Positions 11,343 to 23,392 of a stretch of DNA of 64,000 nucleotides are shown here, one piece after another. Every line of letters begins with the position of its first letter. Positions within the stretch are counted from its first letter, which is position 1. The translations under genes and the position numbers were made by a program. Origin of the DNA: Azolla caroliniana (lineage: Eukaryota > Polypodiophyta); the NCBI GenBank assembly GCA_043228905.1, contig JBHGNT010000020.1:15500001-15564000 (forward strand), given 5' to 3'. The notes beneath the pieces were generated by a model. The model saw nothing but the letters and a program-made list of their open reading frames with translations. It did no database searches and was not told where the DNA came from.

Positions 11343-11366
11343 CTATACTAATATTTTTCCTCGTAG
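11343..11366 (+). promoter_or_regulatory. Splice-acceptor-like site before the accessory ORF
   Basis: CTATACTAATATTTTTCCTC followed by GTAG has a plant-like branch point (TACTAAT), a pyrimidine stretch and a terminal AG, eleven bases before the ATG at 11377. It suggests a spliced subgenomic mRNA for the downstream frame, as used for env-like genes in some plant retroelements. Inference only. Confidence 0.45.
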
Positions 11367-11376
11367 GTTGCCAACG

Positions 11377-14300
11377 ATGACGCCTCCCCAATTCATCAAA
11401 CTCCTCCACACATACTACCCCGACGCAGAGTGCAGTTGCTTGGTCATTCCAACGGTGTTCAACAATACCCGATGTACTTTCCGGGTTCCCATGGCCGCCA
11501 CGTAGCTCAAGTAGCTCGAACCTGACGTGTTCGCCACTCAATCACAACTTGGCCTCAAGTTCTTCCTTGGGATCGGCCGTGGGGCATCCTACCCGAACTG
11601 GTCAACCGTTTCCTCATCGGGTACAACCCCGATACAGGCCACGTCGATATGCAGCTTTTCGCAGAGTCCCCCCCGTCGCATTCCAGTTCACCGCGGCCGA
11701 CGTTTGTGCTACGCTGCATTTACCCCTCAAGGGCGCCCCTTCCGCACCACGAGGACCCCGGGGGTTATCCCCGGCATCATTCTTGTCGCCTACGCCGAAT
11801 ATTCTGGACGTGAAGGGTGGCGTTACACCGAAATCCCTCTCCATCTCCATGACCATTGTAGCGCCATTGCCCAAATCGGCGACACCGCATCTACTGATGC
11901 CACCGCTCGTATCACCGATGAGTACCTCAAGTGGGCAGATGATCCGCAACCGGTCCAGTGGGCTCACGAGCTTGTCCGCCGGGTCCGAGAATGGTACACA
12001 CGGCCCAAATCGACTGTCAATTTCGCGTGGTTCCTCACCTACTACCTGTGCGCAAAGTTCAGCATCGGACCCCCCGCCCCTCCCTTCGTACGTTGCCAAG
12101 AACGCTTCCGCAAGATCACTGTCCCAGGCCAACTCGAATGCCTTCGCCTCTCCGAACGCGACTTTTTACGACAGGTACACCAAGGTGAACAGGCACACAA
12201 ACAACCCCCGATCACCCACGTGTCAGCCGAAGCTAACCTCGACACCCCTGAGGATATCACGAATCGTGTCAAGGAATTCCAGACACACGAGTTCACCCCC
12301 ACCGAAATCCAGGCCTTGTCCACCACTTTTCACTATGTGTCACATCAAAACACAACCACGACTCCGCGTTCCCGCAGCTACACCACTGAGTCAATCTTGC
12401 GCGACCAACGGAACCCGCCAACCCCGCCTCCACCCACCTCGCCAACCCCACCACCCCACGAATCCTCTCCCCCCGCTCCGGCCACAACTACCCCACCTTC
12501 CCCGTCCACCACCACCAACGACACCCCGCAACCTCGACCCCATAAACTCGCCCGCCACGCCGCCCCCGACACCGAAACCCCCGACCGGCCTCCAACCGCA
12601 ACCTCGGCAATTCCCCTCCAACCCACCCTCGCCCCCGCCCAAATGGCAACCCCGCTACCGCCACCCCCACCCCCGACCTCCGTGCCCTACTTGACCTCCC
12701 TCACTGCAATTACTACCCACCCTACCCCCTCCCTCGTCGTTCCCCCCAAACCCTTAACCGACATGGTGGCCGACCTCCTCAAGATGACTGCCGTCGTGAA
12801 CCGTCGCCTACTTCAAGTTCAGGCACAGGCCCAACAGACCGCTACCGACCAACACGAGACCTCTACACGGAACGAGATCTTGGTTGCTGAGGTACGGAGC
12901 GCCCTCCATACCAACGCATGCCAAGTGGCCGCCCACGACCTCCTCAAGCAAGAACTCCTGAGACGCAAACCCGACACCAACAACTCACTGACGAATTCCA
13001 ACAAGCTCGGACAACCTAGCACCACGACCAGGAACGCGCAACGCAAACACATGCCGAACTTTCGGCCGAGTACGTCCACCTCACCACCCAACACCAACTG
13101 ACTGAAGCCCGCCTCGCAACAATGACGGCTAATCTCTCCGAACGGTCCGAGGCCCTGGCCTCCGCCATGGCCACCACTCACCAACTCACGAGCGAGATCA
13201 CCACCCTCAAGGCTGAACGAGACGCCATGATCCACCAAGTCGAAGTCGCCAATGAACGCAATCAATGTCTCCTCATCAAACACTGCCGCCAATGCACCGA
13301 CCTCGAAAAGGACATCCTTCAACTCCACACGTCCAAAGCCGCCCTTGAACACGCCCTCACCCCCGGTGTGACGGACCCCTCCACCGTTCAGACCCCTCTC
13401 CTTCCCCCAGCTGGCTCTCCGAATATGATCCAGGCATTCTCGGTGTACGTGACCTCGACCTCCCTGCTCTCTGAACTTTTCACTGCACCGCACACACCAC
13501 GCACCCTCCTCATCCAAGTAACGTGCGTCCTTCGGTCGTTAGCCGCCACGCGTCGCATATTCTTTGATGACACCACACCCCCAGACCGGCAAACCTTCAT
13601 CCGAGTACTCCCCGAAGACAACCACGCCCTCGCCCTCTTCATGTTGAACCAGGAAGCCACCGAAGAACCTGCTCCCCCAGCCGGCGACCTCTTCCCCCAA
13701 CACCTCCCCATTTTGTTGCTCGAAGGTATGGCCTACCTTCACACCGCCCTCACCCCCGACTTAGACATCTCCGATCTGATCTATTTCACCTACCCTTCTG
13801 ATGTCACGATGTAAGTCACCGAAGACCAGCTAGCCCACCTCTTCACAACACTGGTGCACTTACACCACATCGCCGACACCCTCACCCACACCCTGTTGGA
13901 AAACACAACGACCTCCGTACCCCCTTTCGGTTTCCTCTGGCTAATACGCTCTTGGCAAACCGCCTGGGACGTCGGGGTTCGTACTCACATATTCAACATC
14001 GAATACGCCACGTTCAACTAGCCCACCGACCTCGAGGCTGACGACATACCGGAATTAGCCCTATACCTCAACGTTTCCCGCTAGTATCAACTCATGACGT
14101 TTGATGAGGTTCGTGCCCGTGCCCTCCTACCCCTGCACCCCCCTTCTCCCCCCCCCAGAGATCGACCTGGAGGGGACCACGACTCACCTGATGAACTCGA
14201 CACCCAGCCACCGCCTCGCCCTCGCCCTCCCTCCTCCCCGCCTCCAAGCCCCCCCCCACCCCCACCACCTAGTAGCCCACCTCCCTTCCCCCCTCACCAC

Positions 14301-15700
14301 TCGCCCCCACACCCTCACCTCAGTGAACACCGCGTCCCCGACCACACACATCTCGTGTTCGGTGACAACCCATTTCGCACACCCCCCTCGGTTCACCCCC
14401 TTCCCCCCCCCCACCACCCGACACTTTCCCCCTCCACACACGGGCCGTCACCCACCCCGGTCGGACATTCACGGAGGCCATCCTCCGCAAAGCTCTCCCC
14501 TTCAACCATCCCCTCGCCCACCTCATGCTCCACCAACAACTACCCCTCCCCATCTTCACTACAGCTCCCTTACTCCACACCCCGAGCGCCCGCTTCAACG
14601 TTGCGGCCTTCTACACTGATTTGGTCAACCACTACCAACTCACCCACGGCCTCCAAACCGCCCTTGATTGCATCGAAAGTGGTACCAGTTGGGACACTCG
14701 TCTTGACAATCAGTCTGCCGCCCCCATTCCATGGGAGTTCGACTTCTGCGAGACCCCCCTACTCCTCACCCGCCTCTACAACTATTACCCTGAAGTCGCC
14801 TCCGAACCCCAAGTCGACGTCTTCCTTTACCCCCATGTTTACCGCAATAAGATGTCTACTTGGGCAGCCGCAAACCCCACCCCCACTCGAGGGTGGCACC
14901 ACCCCGTCGCCAACCCCCTCCTCGAACCTCCCGGCACCCAACCCCCATGGCATCTCCCTTGGTTCGCACACACATCCTTCCGCGAATGGCTCGCCCTCCA
15001 CCCCCCCGAGTTGCGCACCAACCCCACCTTTTTTCCCCTTCCTCGTCGTTGGCCATGGCCCGATTTTCACGCCGCCCAGGCACGCCTACCCACCCTTCAA
15101 TTCAACTGGACGTTATTCCCCTGACCCCCGCGCACATCCCCGACCGAACCCGACATGATCCGGGTCATGCGACAATTCCTACGTACATACCTCGACGTCC
15201 CGGACCCCGACATTCAAGCCAGCCTTCGTTTTCTACAACTTCTACTCATTCTCCGTCACTCTAGCCTGTACGAAGCCCCCCCCTTCCAACGGCACAACCA
15301 CCCAGCGCGGGGCCTCGCGTTCGATTTGAACAAAGGTCCAACTCGCCGCGAACTGGGCGGCCTCTGGACCCGCGTCAACATACTCCCCGCAACCTACAAA
15401 CAGGATTTTGAAACCATGATCGACACGCGTTTTTTCCCCGCTTACATAAGCTTTAGTCGAAACCCCCCTTCTCCCTTCGCCAGCCACAACACCTGCACCT
15501 GGCTCACCGGCCCCAAGAAAGATTTCTTCACAACAACCGACCAACTGCAGGAAATCCGGCTACCACCACTGAACATCCGCCGACTTCGCCATCATCTCCG
15601 CCGCCACCCACCCCCCGACGAACCCCCCTACTCAATTCTACTCGCCCCCGACGCCCGAAGCTCCCCTCCCACAGTGCACTCGGGAGTGTGCACTCATTAG
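11377..15700 (+). pseudogene. Long Pro-rich accessory reading frame between pol and 3' LTR (unknown function)
   Basis: Reading follows frame 1 (ATG 11377 to about 12970, with two TAG codons near 11502-11513), then frame 3 (about 12970-14480, stops near 12999, 13812, 14020 and 14082), then frame 2 (about 14480-15700, stop at 15122). Together this is about 1,400 codons. The N-terminal 290 residues look globular ('YAEYSGREGWRYTEIPLHLH', 'WAHELVRRVREWYTRP'). A Pro/Thr-rich linker follows, then a probable coiled coil across the first frame change ('LLQVQAQAQQTATDQHE' to 'LTEARLATMTANLSERSEA'). A C-terminal globular part has 'FNVAAFYTDLVNHY' and 'GLWTRVNILPATYKQDF'. I see no membrane segment. I do not recognise the family; it occupies the env-like position of Athila/Tat elements. 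Confidence 0.6.
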
Positions 15701-15711
15701 GTTGGGGGAGA
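15700..15711 (+). other. Polypurine tract
   Basis: GGTTGGGGGAGA directly precedes the 3' LTR TGTTAAGC. It is the expected plus-strand primer. Confidence 0.85.
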
Positions 15712-16279
15712 TGTTAAGCGTTGGGATAACAACACAACCAGTCACGAATAAGAACGCATCAAGAAGGACGTAGTACGAAGAGGAAACGGCAAGAGGAAAG
15801 GAAAGCAAAGAGACGGTCAAATGTGAAAGGCCCATACCCTAAACGTGAAAGCTATATAAACCACATAGTAGTGACTTTGTGGTGGTTCTCCCATTTGTAA
15901 AGATCTCCTATTGATTAGAGCTAGAGCTTCCTCTCCTCTTTCTTGTAACCTTTGAGCTTAAGAGAGATTAGTGAAGTGTTGAGTTAGAGAACACTAATCT
16001 CTCTCCTTGTTGGTGCTAGACCTCTTAGCAAAGAGGGTTAATAATAGACATACTCTTGCTTCTTATTGTCTATACCTATTGATCTATTTTCTACGAGAGA
16101 GAGCTTGAGAGAGTGAGAGAGATATCATGCTTAATGATTTACTAATCGTTGAGTGAGTGTGAGGCTTGGAGGTATCCGACAACCATCTCCGCCCGATTCG
16201 CCATCAAGAGGGTATACGCCGGTCCGAATCCCGCCACGACATCGAGGAGCTTACTCCATCGATACATAGATCCTTAACA
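15712..16279 (+). repeat. 3' LTR of the 15.6-kb gypsy element
   Basis: 568 bp, TG...CA, full-length match to 675-1242. Followed by the AAGCT target duplication and the resumed Copia sequence. A TATA-like element lies near 15852. Confidence 0.95.
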
Positions 16280-16990
16280 AAGCTCATTAAGGGCTCTTTT
16301 GTTGTTGCTTGAGGCAAGAAATGTTTTTAGGTTTATATTAAATACAAGCTTCCATTTCTACTAGCCTTGTGAATGCAATTGAAATCAACAACCTGTCAAA
16401 GCTATGGCAAAAAAGGTTGTCTCGCACTAGTGCAAAGGAACATGATTGTGTAAGACAAGAAGAGCTTGCTTCCGTGCCCAAAAGATGTGAAGTTAGAAAT
16501 ATGTGTTCATCCGGTGGTTGGAAAACAAAGTAAAGTATCCTTCAAACATCATTCTTCTTCAAGAGAGGAAGAGATACTTCAGTTGGCATACTCAAATGTT
16601 TGTGGTCTTTCAAAGGTAAAGTCAATTGGTGGTTCACTCTACTTTGTTACTTTTATTGATAACCAATCTAGAAAACGTTGAGTTAGAACGTTGAAAACAA
16701 AGGATCAAGTATTTAATGTGTCTAAAGGATTTCATGTTTATGTTGAAATATAGATGGGAAAGAAGTGGAAATGCATTCACACCAATAATGATGGCAAATA
16801 TCGTGGATCATTTTATTCATATTGTTGAGAGATAATATTAAGCATCAAAAGACACCACCAAATACCTCACAACTGAATGGCTTGGCGTAAGGGGTGAATG
16901 TAACTCTAGTGGAACTTAGATGTTGATCTCATACGTGAAGTTGTCCAAATCTCTTTTTGTTAAGGCCTTGAGTGTCATTCCATATGTTAT
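16280..16990 (+). pseudogene. Old Copia pol fragment (integrase), right half
   Basis: Continues the interrupted Copia sequence. 'WKLIKGSFVVA' is rebuilt across the gypsy insertion, then 'LLPCPKDVKLEICVHPVVGK', 'GGSLYFVTFIDNQSRK' (integrase DDE region, first motif) and 'HVYVE...MGKKWKCIHTNNDG', where the second catalytic Asp of TDNGGE is replaced by Asn. It ends at the next Copia LTR. Confidence 0.75.
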
Positions 16991-16993
16991 TAG

Positions 16994-17415
16994 TGTTGAG
17001 CGGACAAGCTCAACATGATTCGCATTGGCTGAATAATCCAAGAGCCTGATTGGTGTCCAAAACAGAGAGTTGGATCGGTGTCCGGATCTGAGTGCAACTG
17101 GTAGGCCGTTAGAGGCTTACGATCCTAGCCTAGTACGTAGGCATATTTTTGGGAGTCAGTGTCAGTCGCTCGGTATGAGCATTGAAGTGCTTGTCAGTAC
17201 TTCTATCAGTCCTTTTAAGGACTTGTATAAAAGTGCTCTCTGAGTACATTGTATGTACAGAGTGATATTTTTGAAATTGAGTTTACTGTTTTGTGCTCTC
17301 TATCTCTCCCGTATACTCTTTGTGTTTCGTGAAGCTTCCATTAAACCTTGTCTCTATTTTCTGTTGCTATCTGGCTGAGCCGGTTTGTCTAAGCTTCTGC
17401 AAATTAACCTTTACA
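16994..17415 (+). repeat. 5' LTR of a truncated Copia element
   Basis: TGTTGAGCGGACAAGCTCAA start, CTTTACA end, 422 bp, followed at 17416 by a TGGTATCAGAGTGCC primer site (initiator tRNA-Met). It shares blocks such as 'tataaaagtgctctctgag' with the LTRs at 41721 and 46952, so it is the same family. No matching 3' LTR is found here. Confidence 0.8.
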
Positions 17416-17760
17416 TGGTATCAGAGTGCCAGGGTTAGAACATCCTCTACTACCACAAGAGCTTTCGAAACAGACGAAAACCTAATTTCTGGTAAGAACA
17501 GATAGAAGAAGGAAATTGACAGAGGAATGTCTAGCTCACTTCAGATAGAGAAGCTTGATAGAAATAACTACGCATCTTGGTCATACAAGATGCACCAGTA
17601 CTTGCTCGGACATGGATACTAGAGCTATGTCGAGGGAGCGAACGAAGTAGCATCGGAGCCGGCACACAAGGACTTCCCAGCATGGGAGCAAGCAACGAGT
17701 AGACTATTATACTGCCTCACATCCTATGTGCACGATCAAATGCCTGGCTACATTAAAGAC
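17416..17760 (+). pseudogene. Copia primer site and gag N-terminus
   Basis: After the iMet primer site, an ATG at 17527 opens 'SSLQIEKLDRNNYASWSYKM' and 'YLLGHGY', the conserved start of plant Copia gag. One TAG replaces Trp or Gln near 17620. The match to the related gag at 42181 stops abruptly at about 17760, where unrelated sequence begins. Confidence 0.75.
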
Positions 17761-18266
17761 GCGTTTAATGGAACTTGCCAAGAACCCTAAGTGGGCATTC
17801 TCTGAGTTACAGAGAGATGTAATAGGTTCTTTTCTTCCTGTACTCCTATTCACATAGTGGAATATCTGTTTTTGTGGTTTTCCCTTGTTTAGGGTTTCCA
17901 CGTAAAAACTATGTACTATGTATTCTCTGTATTTTGCTATTTTTTCTGTTTCCACATTCAATGTATCTCAGTCCATCTTTCTCATAGATATACGGTCAGA
18001 ACACAACAAACTAGTATCAGAGCAATGAGGTGCAAGAATGGAAAGAGGTGTGAGCCGCTGAAGATCCACGATAGGTCAAGGTGATGAACGAGGAGATGCA
18101 AGCTCTTAGTTAGAACGAGACATGGGATCTCATCCCTCACTCACCTCACAAGAAGGCAAACGGTTGTAGATGGATATTCAAGGTGAAGTATAATACTGAC
18201 AGCTCTGTCAATTGCTATAAAGCCCGACTCATTGCAAGAGGTTGTACGCACAAACATTGTGTCGAC
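17761..18266 (+). pseudogene. Second Copia remnant: LTR end, primer site and RT start
   Basis: An LTR-like stretch ends at about 18011 and is followed by TAGTATCAGAGCAATGAGG, a one-base variant of the iMet primer site. The sequence then jumps to the Copia RT start ('NETWDLIPHSPHKKANGCRW', 'KVKYNTDSSVNCYKARLIAR'). RT is split at 18266 by the MITE and resumes at 19095. Confidence 0.65.
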
Positions 18267-19094
18267 CATAGATTGACCCATGCGTGATATTCATGTTATT
18301 CTCCATCCGTAATATTCGTAATATTCGAGAATTACAAAATGACCCCAAAAATATGAAAGAACCATTTGTTTATTTATTTATTTATTATTTATTATTAAAA
18401 AAAACAAATACTTTTACATCTATTATTAAAATATTATTAGTGTGACTCATGAGGTCCCTTTTTTAATGTCAAATAAAATTATTAAATTTTGTGGGAGAGT
18501 AAAAAGTGGGGGATTGATAAACCTTTTATTTATTTTTTATTAAAAATAAAACAAATACTTTTAAGTGTTACATCAATTATAAAAATATTATTAGTGTGAG
18601 GTTCCATTTTTAATGTCAAATAAAAATATCAAATTTTGTGGAAGTCTAAAAAGTGGGAAATCAATGAACCTTTTATTTATTTATTTATAAAAAAATAAAA
18701 CAAATACTTTTAAGTTTTATATCTATTATAAAAATATTATTAGTGTGAGGTCCCCTTTTTAATGTCAAATAAAAATATCAAACTTTGTGGGAGAGTAAAA
18801 AGTGGGGAATTAATGAACCTCTTCTTTTATTTTTAGAAATAAAACAAGTACTTTTAAGTTTACATCCATTATAAAAATATTATTACTCTAAGTGTACTTT
18901 TTAATGAAGTAAAAATATCCCCTTTTAATTGTCAAAGTCCTCTTTGTTATATGATATATGATAATAACTAAGAAACTAAAAAGTAGGAACTTTATGAACT
19001 CTCTTTTTTTTAACGAATATTTTTTCGTGCATTCGTATGCATATTCATATACATTCGTTTGGTAACCCCACAAATGTGAATATGTCAATCTATG
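18267..19094. mobile_element. 828-bp MITE with hAT-like target duplication and internal tandem repeats
   Basis: Terminal inverted repeats CATAGATTGAC...GTCAATCTATG lie between perfect 8-bp direct repeats GTGTCGAC (18259-18266 and 19095-19102). An 8-bp duplication and CA-starting ends fit a non-autonomous hAT element. The interior is four imperfect ~145-155-bp repeats carrying 'aaaacaaatacttttaag', 'aatattattagtgtgaggt' and 'aaaaagtggg'. There is no coding capacity. It sits inside a Copia RT codon context, so it post-dates that element. Confidence 0.85.
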
Positions 19095-19102
19095 GTGTCG
19101 AC

Positions 19103-19595
19103 AATGAGGAGACCTTAGCCTCGATGGCAAAGATGACGACTATTTGAACAATCATTGCACTTGTGGTGGCAAAAGGGTAGTACCTCCACTCGCTTGGAGG
19201 CACTTGTGGCTCAATTCTTCTTCTTGAAATTGAAGATGGATGGTAGAGCTCAAGAAGTGATGCATGGAGGACATTGTGAATTCGCTAATGTCGTGGAAGA
19301 TCAAGATGGAAAGCTACTTGTTGCAGGGGTGAGTTGTTGGAATATGCCGGTGTAATAGCCAAACCAGGTGCAACTAGCCAATGGCGATCAACCCTCTCTT
19401 TATGTCATTTCTAAGCAATGGAAAGTTCGAGGGATACATCATGATGCACTTCTTCCATCAGACAAGTTCGTTCTTTAGCAAATGACAAAGCCATTAGGGA
19501 TAGCTATGCTAAAGTGTTGTTGGAATCTGTAGTTGTAGGTGAGTATTGTTGTAGGCGAACTCAGACATTGGAAGAAATTTGATCCAACCATCTTG
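19103..19595 (+). pseudogene. Copia RT remnant and unassigned sequence
   Basis: The first ~90 bases continue RT after the MITE ('EETLASMAKMTTI', 'IALVVAKG'). The rest (about 19200-19595) has a 66-codon open stretch rich in charged residues that I cannot assign, then no recognisable content. Confidence 0.5.
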
Positions 19596-19599
19596 TTGA

Positions 19600-21530
19600 T
19601 AACTTATCATACATCGGAGATATTGCTCTAGGATCTAATTTACTCGTTCAGTTTGCCCATCTGTCTTAGGATGGAAGGTTGTCGAAAGCTTTGTGGAAGT
19701 TCCAAAAGTCTGGAAGAGGCATTTCCAAAATTTGTACATAAATTGGGGGCCACGATCAAAGATAATGTCGTTTAGTAAACTGTGAAGGCGCACAATATTT
19801 GTTAACAATATGTCTATTGTTTCCATCCCTGAAATTTCCTTAGAACATGGAATAAAATGTGCCATCTTTGTGAATCTATCAATCTTTGTAAAATGGGCCT
19901 CCATCTCGATGGACGTTATGACCAAACTTTCGGAAATTGATGGATTTAATTTAGCATTGGTCACAACATTTAAATCCATCAATTTCTGAAAGGTCGGTCA
20001 TAATATCCATCGAGATGGAGGCCCATGACCTATTTGGAGTCAGTAGAGGTTGAAGTAGACCGTAGGGACGATGATGTACTGCTTTGGTGTGAGCACATGT
20101 ATCACATGTTTTCATGAATTCTTTAACAAGTTTCCAAGGTTGTAGCCACCAGTAACTTCTAGATATTAACTCCAAAGTTTTTGCAACGCCAAATTGTCCA
20201 ACTAGGGCATGATCATGACATTCCTTCACGACAAGGACCATCTAGGATATACATCAAGTTGTACGAAAAAAGAAAACCATCCCGAAACACAAATTGGTTA
20301 TGAACATTCCGTACCCCCCCTATGGTTGAGTTGTCAAGATTCTCCCTAATCTCTTTGGCAAATTTTTCTATGGAAGTATTTGTGGCTATTGCGTTGAGTA
20401 ATGATTCATCCGCTACCATATAAGTTGCAAAGAGTTGAATTTGATGGGGTCATAGGAAACAATGTGATTTTTTGTTGTAGGTCGCATCCCTTGGCCGAAT
20501 TTTGAATTCCAAAAGCTGAGATAGGGCATCGGCTTTACCATGTTGGGCACTACGACGAAAAACAATTTCAAAGTCATAATCAGCCAGGAAGTTTGACCAT
20601 CACGCTTGCCTCCAGTTCAAAATACTAGTGGTGAAGTAGACAAGGTTCTTGTGATCGGTCACCACTTGGACACGGTGTTGGGCACCCGCCAAGGACTCCA
20701 TTATTCAAAGGCCGCAATAATGGTAGAGAGTTCTTTGTCATAAAATAGGTAGTTGATCTCGGGGGTGTGAACTTCCGAGAATAAAAGGAAACAGGATGGA
20801 GAATTTCATTTTCATCTGGTTGAGAGAGAATGGCATCGATGGTGAAGTCAGAGGCATCAGTTTTAACAGTAAATGGTTTGGTTTGATCTAGGTGGGGAAC
20901 CTTTCTTTAGTGTCTCGAATGCCAGTTGGGTTGTAGGAGTCCAGCAAAAAGGGGAATCCTTCCAAGTGAGTGTTATAAGTGGTCACGCTAGTGCAGAGAA
21001 TCCTTGAATGAATCGACAATAGAAGTTGGTAAAACCCAAAAAGGATTGCACATCATTGACCCTGGTGGGAACTTCCCACTCTTGAATTGTTGCGACTTTA
21101 TTCTTGTCCATAGTGAGACATCAGAGAAAATGACATGTAACCCAAGGAATTCAACTAAGGTTCGATCAAATTCACACTTCAGATCGTGTTTGGCATAAAG
21201 TCCATGTTCGCAGAGTTTGGACAAGATAATTCGGACATGTTAGGTGTGCTCAATGGAGTCCTATGAGAAGATACATATGTCGTCGAGATAGACGACCACA
21301 AATTGGTCCAAATACTCTCGGAAGATGTTGTTCATCGTATGTTTAAAAACGGTAGGAGCGTTTGTGAGACCAAATGTCATTACCATGTATTCAAAATGCC
21401 CATACCTTGTTTGAAATTTCATTTTTCACTCATCTCCAGGCTTGATACGCACATGGTCCAAGTTGTAGGCGCCTTTGAGATCGATTTTGGAGAAGAAGTT
21501 GGTTAAGAAGTTTGGACAAGCTCAAGCCCG
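19600..21530 (-). pseudogene. Ty3/gypsy chromovirus-like pol remnant
   Basis: Read on the minus strand from 21530 down: RT with 'SKIDLKGAYNLDHVRI', '[18 protein letters not shown]' and the catalytic VVYLDDI (about 21279-21299); '[12 protein letters not shown]'; RNase H with 'VTDHKNLVYF' (about 20650); integrase zinc domain ('HALVGQFGVAKTLELISRSY', 'CDTCAHTKAVHHRPYGLLQP'); integrase core ('DRFTKMAHFIPC', 'IIFDRGPQF', 'FHPKTDGQTERVN'). The order is normal, with many stops. The sequence style resembles Tcn1/Tf-type chromoviruses reported from fungi and seedless plants. No LTRs or chromodomain were found. An inverted duplication lies inside integrase. Confidence 0.8.
19893..20025. repeat. 57-bp inverted repeat with 19-base loop inside integrase remnant
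   Basis: Arms 19893-19949 and 19969-20025 are reverse complements with about five mismatches. The arms begin 'atgggcctccatctcgatgg'. The duplicated segment is the integrase start around S-I-x-M-D/E, so the second arm is a local inverted copy rather than part of the ancestral gene. Confidence 0.85.
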
Positions 21531-21599
21531 GTTTGCCCTTTGGTGGAGACCTCTCCTCCCCTGTGGATCAACTTTCGGCAAGACTAACAAACGACGAGC

Positions 21600-22020
21600 C
21601 GCACTCAACAATAAACCATAATAATGGTAAAATATTATTGTTAAATCAATTATGCTATCAAGAACAATAATAATAACACTAAAAAAGCAAAATAGAATTA
21701 ATAAGTAAACAATAAAAAATATCATGACAATAATAGTAAAAAATAAGTAATTAAATTAATAAATTAAATATAGATATAATATAATAATAATTTGATAATA
21801 GTGTTTTTAATTTTAACTAAATAAAATAAAATAAATTCTCTAGTAATTTAAATTCAATAGTAATAGTATATTTAAATAAGTAAATAATTATGAAAGTAAA
21901 TAACCAAATAATAATCATAATCATAATGGAAATTATTAGTCAAATATACATATATTAATAATCGAACAATAAAGTAAATTATTATTATTATTATTATTAT
22001 TATTATTGATTAAAAACCTA
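21600..22020. repeat. AT-rich tract with (ATT)n microsatellite
   Basis: Composed of 'aataataat', 'taaataa' and related words, with an uninterrupted ATT run near 21975-22006. No coding signal. Confidence 0.85.
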
Positions 22021-23392
22021 CCTCTATCGTTGACAAATACTTACACACAATTAACCTACAATTCAAAACACTCACTAATCTGGACATCGACATTCTTTAA
22101 CATCAAATATTGAAAACTTGAGTTAACCCATTCTCTCTAGTTCAAGTCCCTGATGGTCTTACTCAAATTTCACACGTGCAAGTGTAACTTCGTGACACTG
22201 GTGCTTCTCTATGGGGTGGAAGTATTGGGTGGTAGCATCCCTAAATGCATAGGGAAAATGTGGAGGTTCACTCTTCACACATTATACTACACATGTTGCA
22301 CCTAACTACAAAACCATATTCTTCGCCAAACGAGGAAACCGTACACAACAATATATGTTAAGTTAAAGCACATCCCATTGTATGTCATTTGAACCATTGC
22401 TTCCATGCGACTTAGCTCACATGCATTGCATTGTGAGATGGGGTGTTGGGGCACAAGTGATGAACGTGATCAACTATGCATACTTTGCCCTAACAAGTTC
22501 GGGAGTCTAAGTATCACACTTTGATACAATGTTTTGCCTTTGATCATATTCAACTATGCTTTCCACACATCTTCATTCAAACCCAATCCTTACACGAATT
22601 TCTCTTATAACCACAATATGCACTCTTGATTGCAACATTCATAGGTAAAGTTCTTGAACATTGAGAGTCACTACTCACATTCACATGTATTATGTGAAAT
22701 GTAATATTTTTGGTCTCATAAGTCATATCTGACCTCAGAAGACAATATGTCACCATACGAAAAACCTAATATCGTTCAAAGTAGCATGCATATGTTGTAA
22801 CAAAGGGCTTTTGGAATCAATGTAAATGGTTTCTTACAAATGAGTTTGCAATCAAGTAACTCGCACATGTTCTAGCAAAGAACTAGCACACATTACAAAA
22901 GACTATGTGGCCAATTCCTTCAACCTTGCAAAGTTTCAAGGTTCCCTAAACACAACACAATATCTTTTGCAATTGCTTAGTTGTGAACATGAGGGACACA
23001 TCCACCTAATCCCATGTTGAGTGATTGTCTTGATGATGACAAGGAAGATCCAAATGACAATGACATTAACATAACATGACAACCTCATATTTCATTATAC
23101 CCATACAAATGGTTAAATAATATTAATATTAATCACATAATAGTAGCATTACTCATATTTTGACAGCAAAACCACACTTCCTCCAACGTCACCATACTAA
23201 ATGCACTTTTGAACACTAACAAATAAACCTTGCTGCTAGTAGCCACGCAAATTGAAACATCAACAACAATTGACTAAGGCAAGTCAACATGCCAATTTAC
23301 ATATCAAAAAGCAATCATGCAAGTCAAAAACCCAATTGACTAAACATTTATCTACACTTGGACATTGTTTAGAAATGAAGGAACACATGTAG
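22021..23392. other. No gene recognised
   Basis: AT-rich sequence without a convincing reading frame. Its position directly before an LTR-like block at 23393 suggests degraded retroelement interior, but I recognise no domain. Confidence 0.5.

Larger units (their letters stand above)
675..16279 (+). mobile_element. Complete 15.6-kb Ty3/gypsy LTR retrotransposon, Tat/Athila-like, with long 3' accessory region
   Basis: Two LTRs of equal length (568 bp) begin TGTTAAGC and end CTTAACA. The direct flanks are AAGCT at 670-674 and AAGCT at 16280-16284, a 5-bp target duplication. The internal region has a tRNA-Asp-type primer site, gag with zinc knuckles, aspartic protease, RT, RNase H and integrase, in the Ty3 order. 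A 7.4-kb segment then separates integrase from the polypurine tract. I count about 12 differences between the LTRs, mostly C/T transitions, so roughly 98% identity. Coding frames carry many stops and shifts, so this copy is not autonomous. Extra 3' reading frames are known in Athila and Tat elements; no second RNase H is seen, so lineage assignment is tentative. Confidence 0.95.

Noticed and set aside
12293-12670. Minus-strand Gly/Val/Trp-rich frames
   Set aside because: Antisense shadows of the Pro/Thr-rich linker of the accessory frame.
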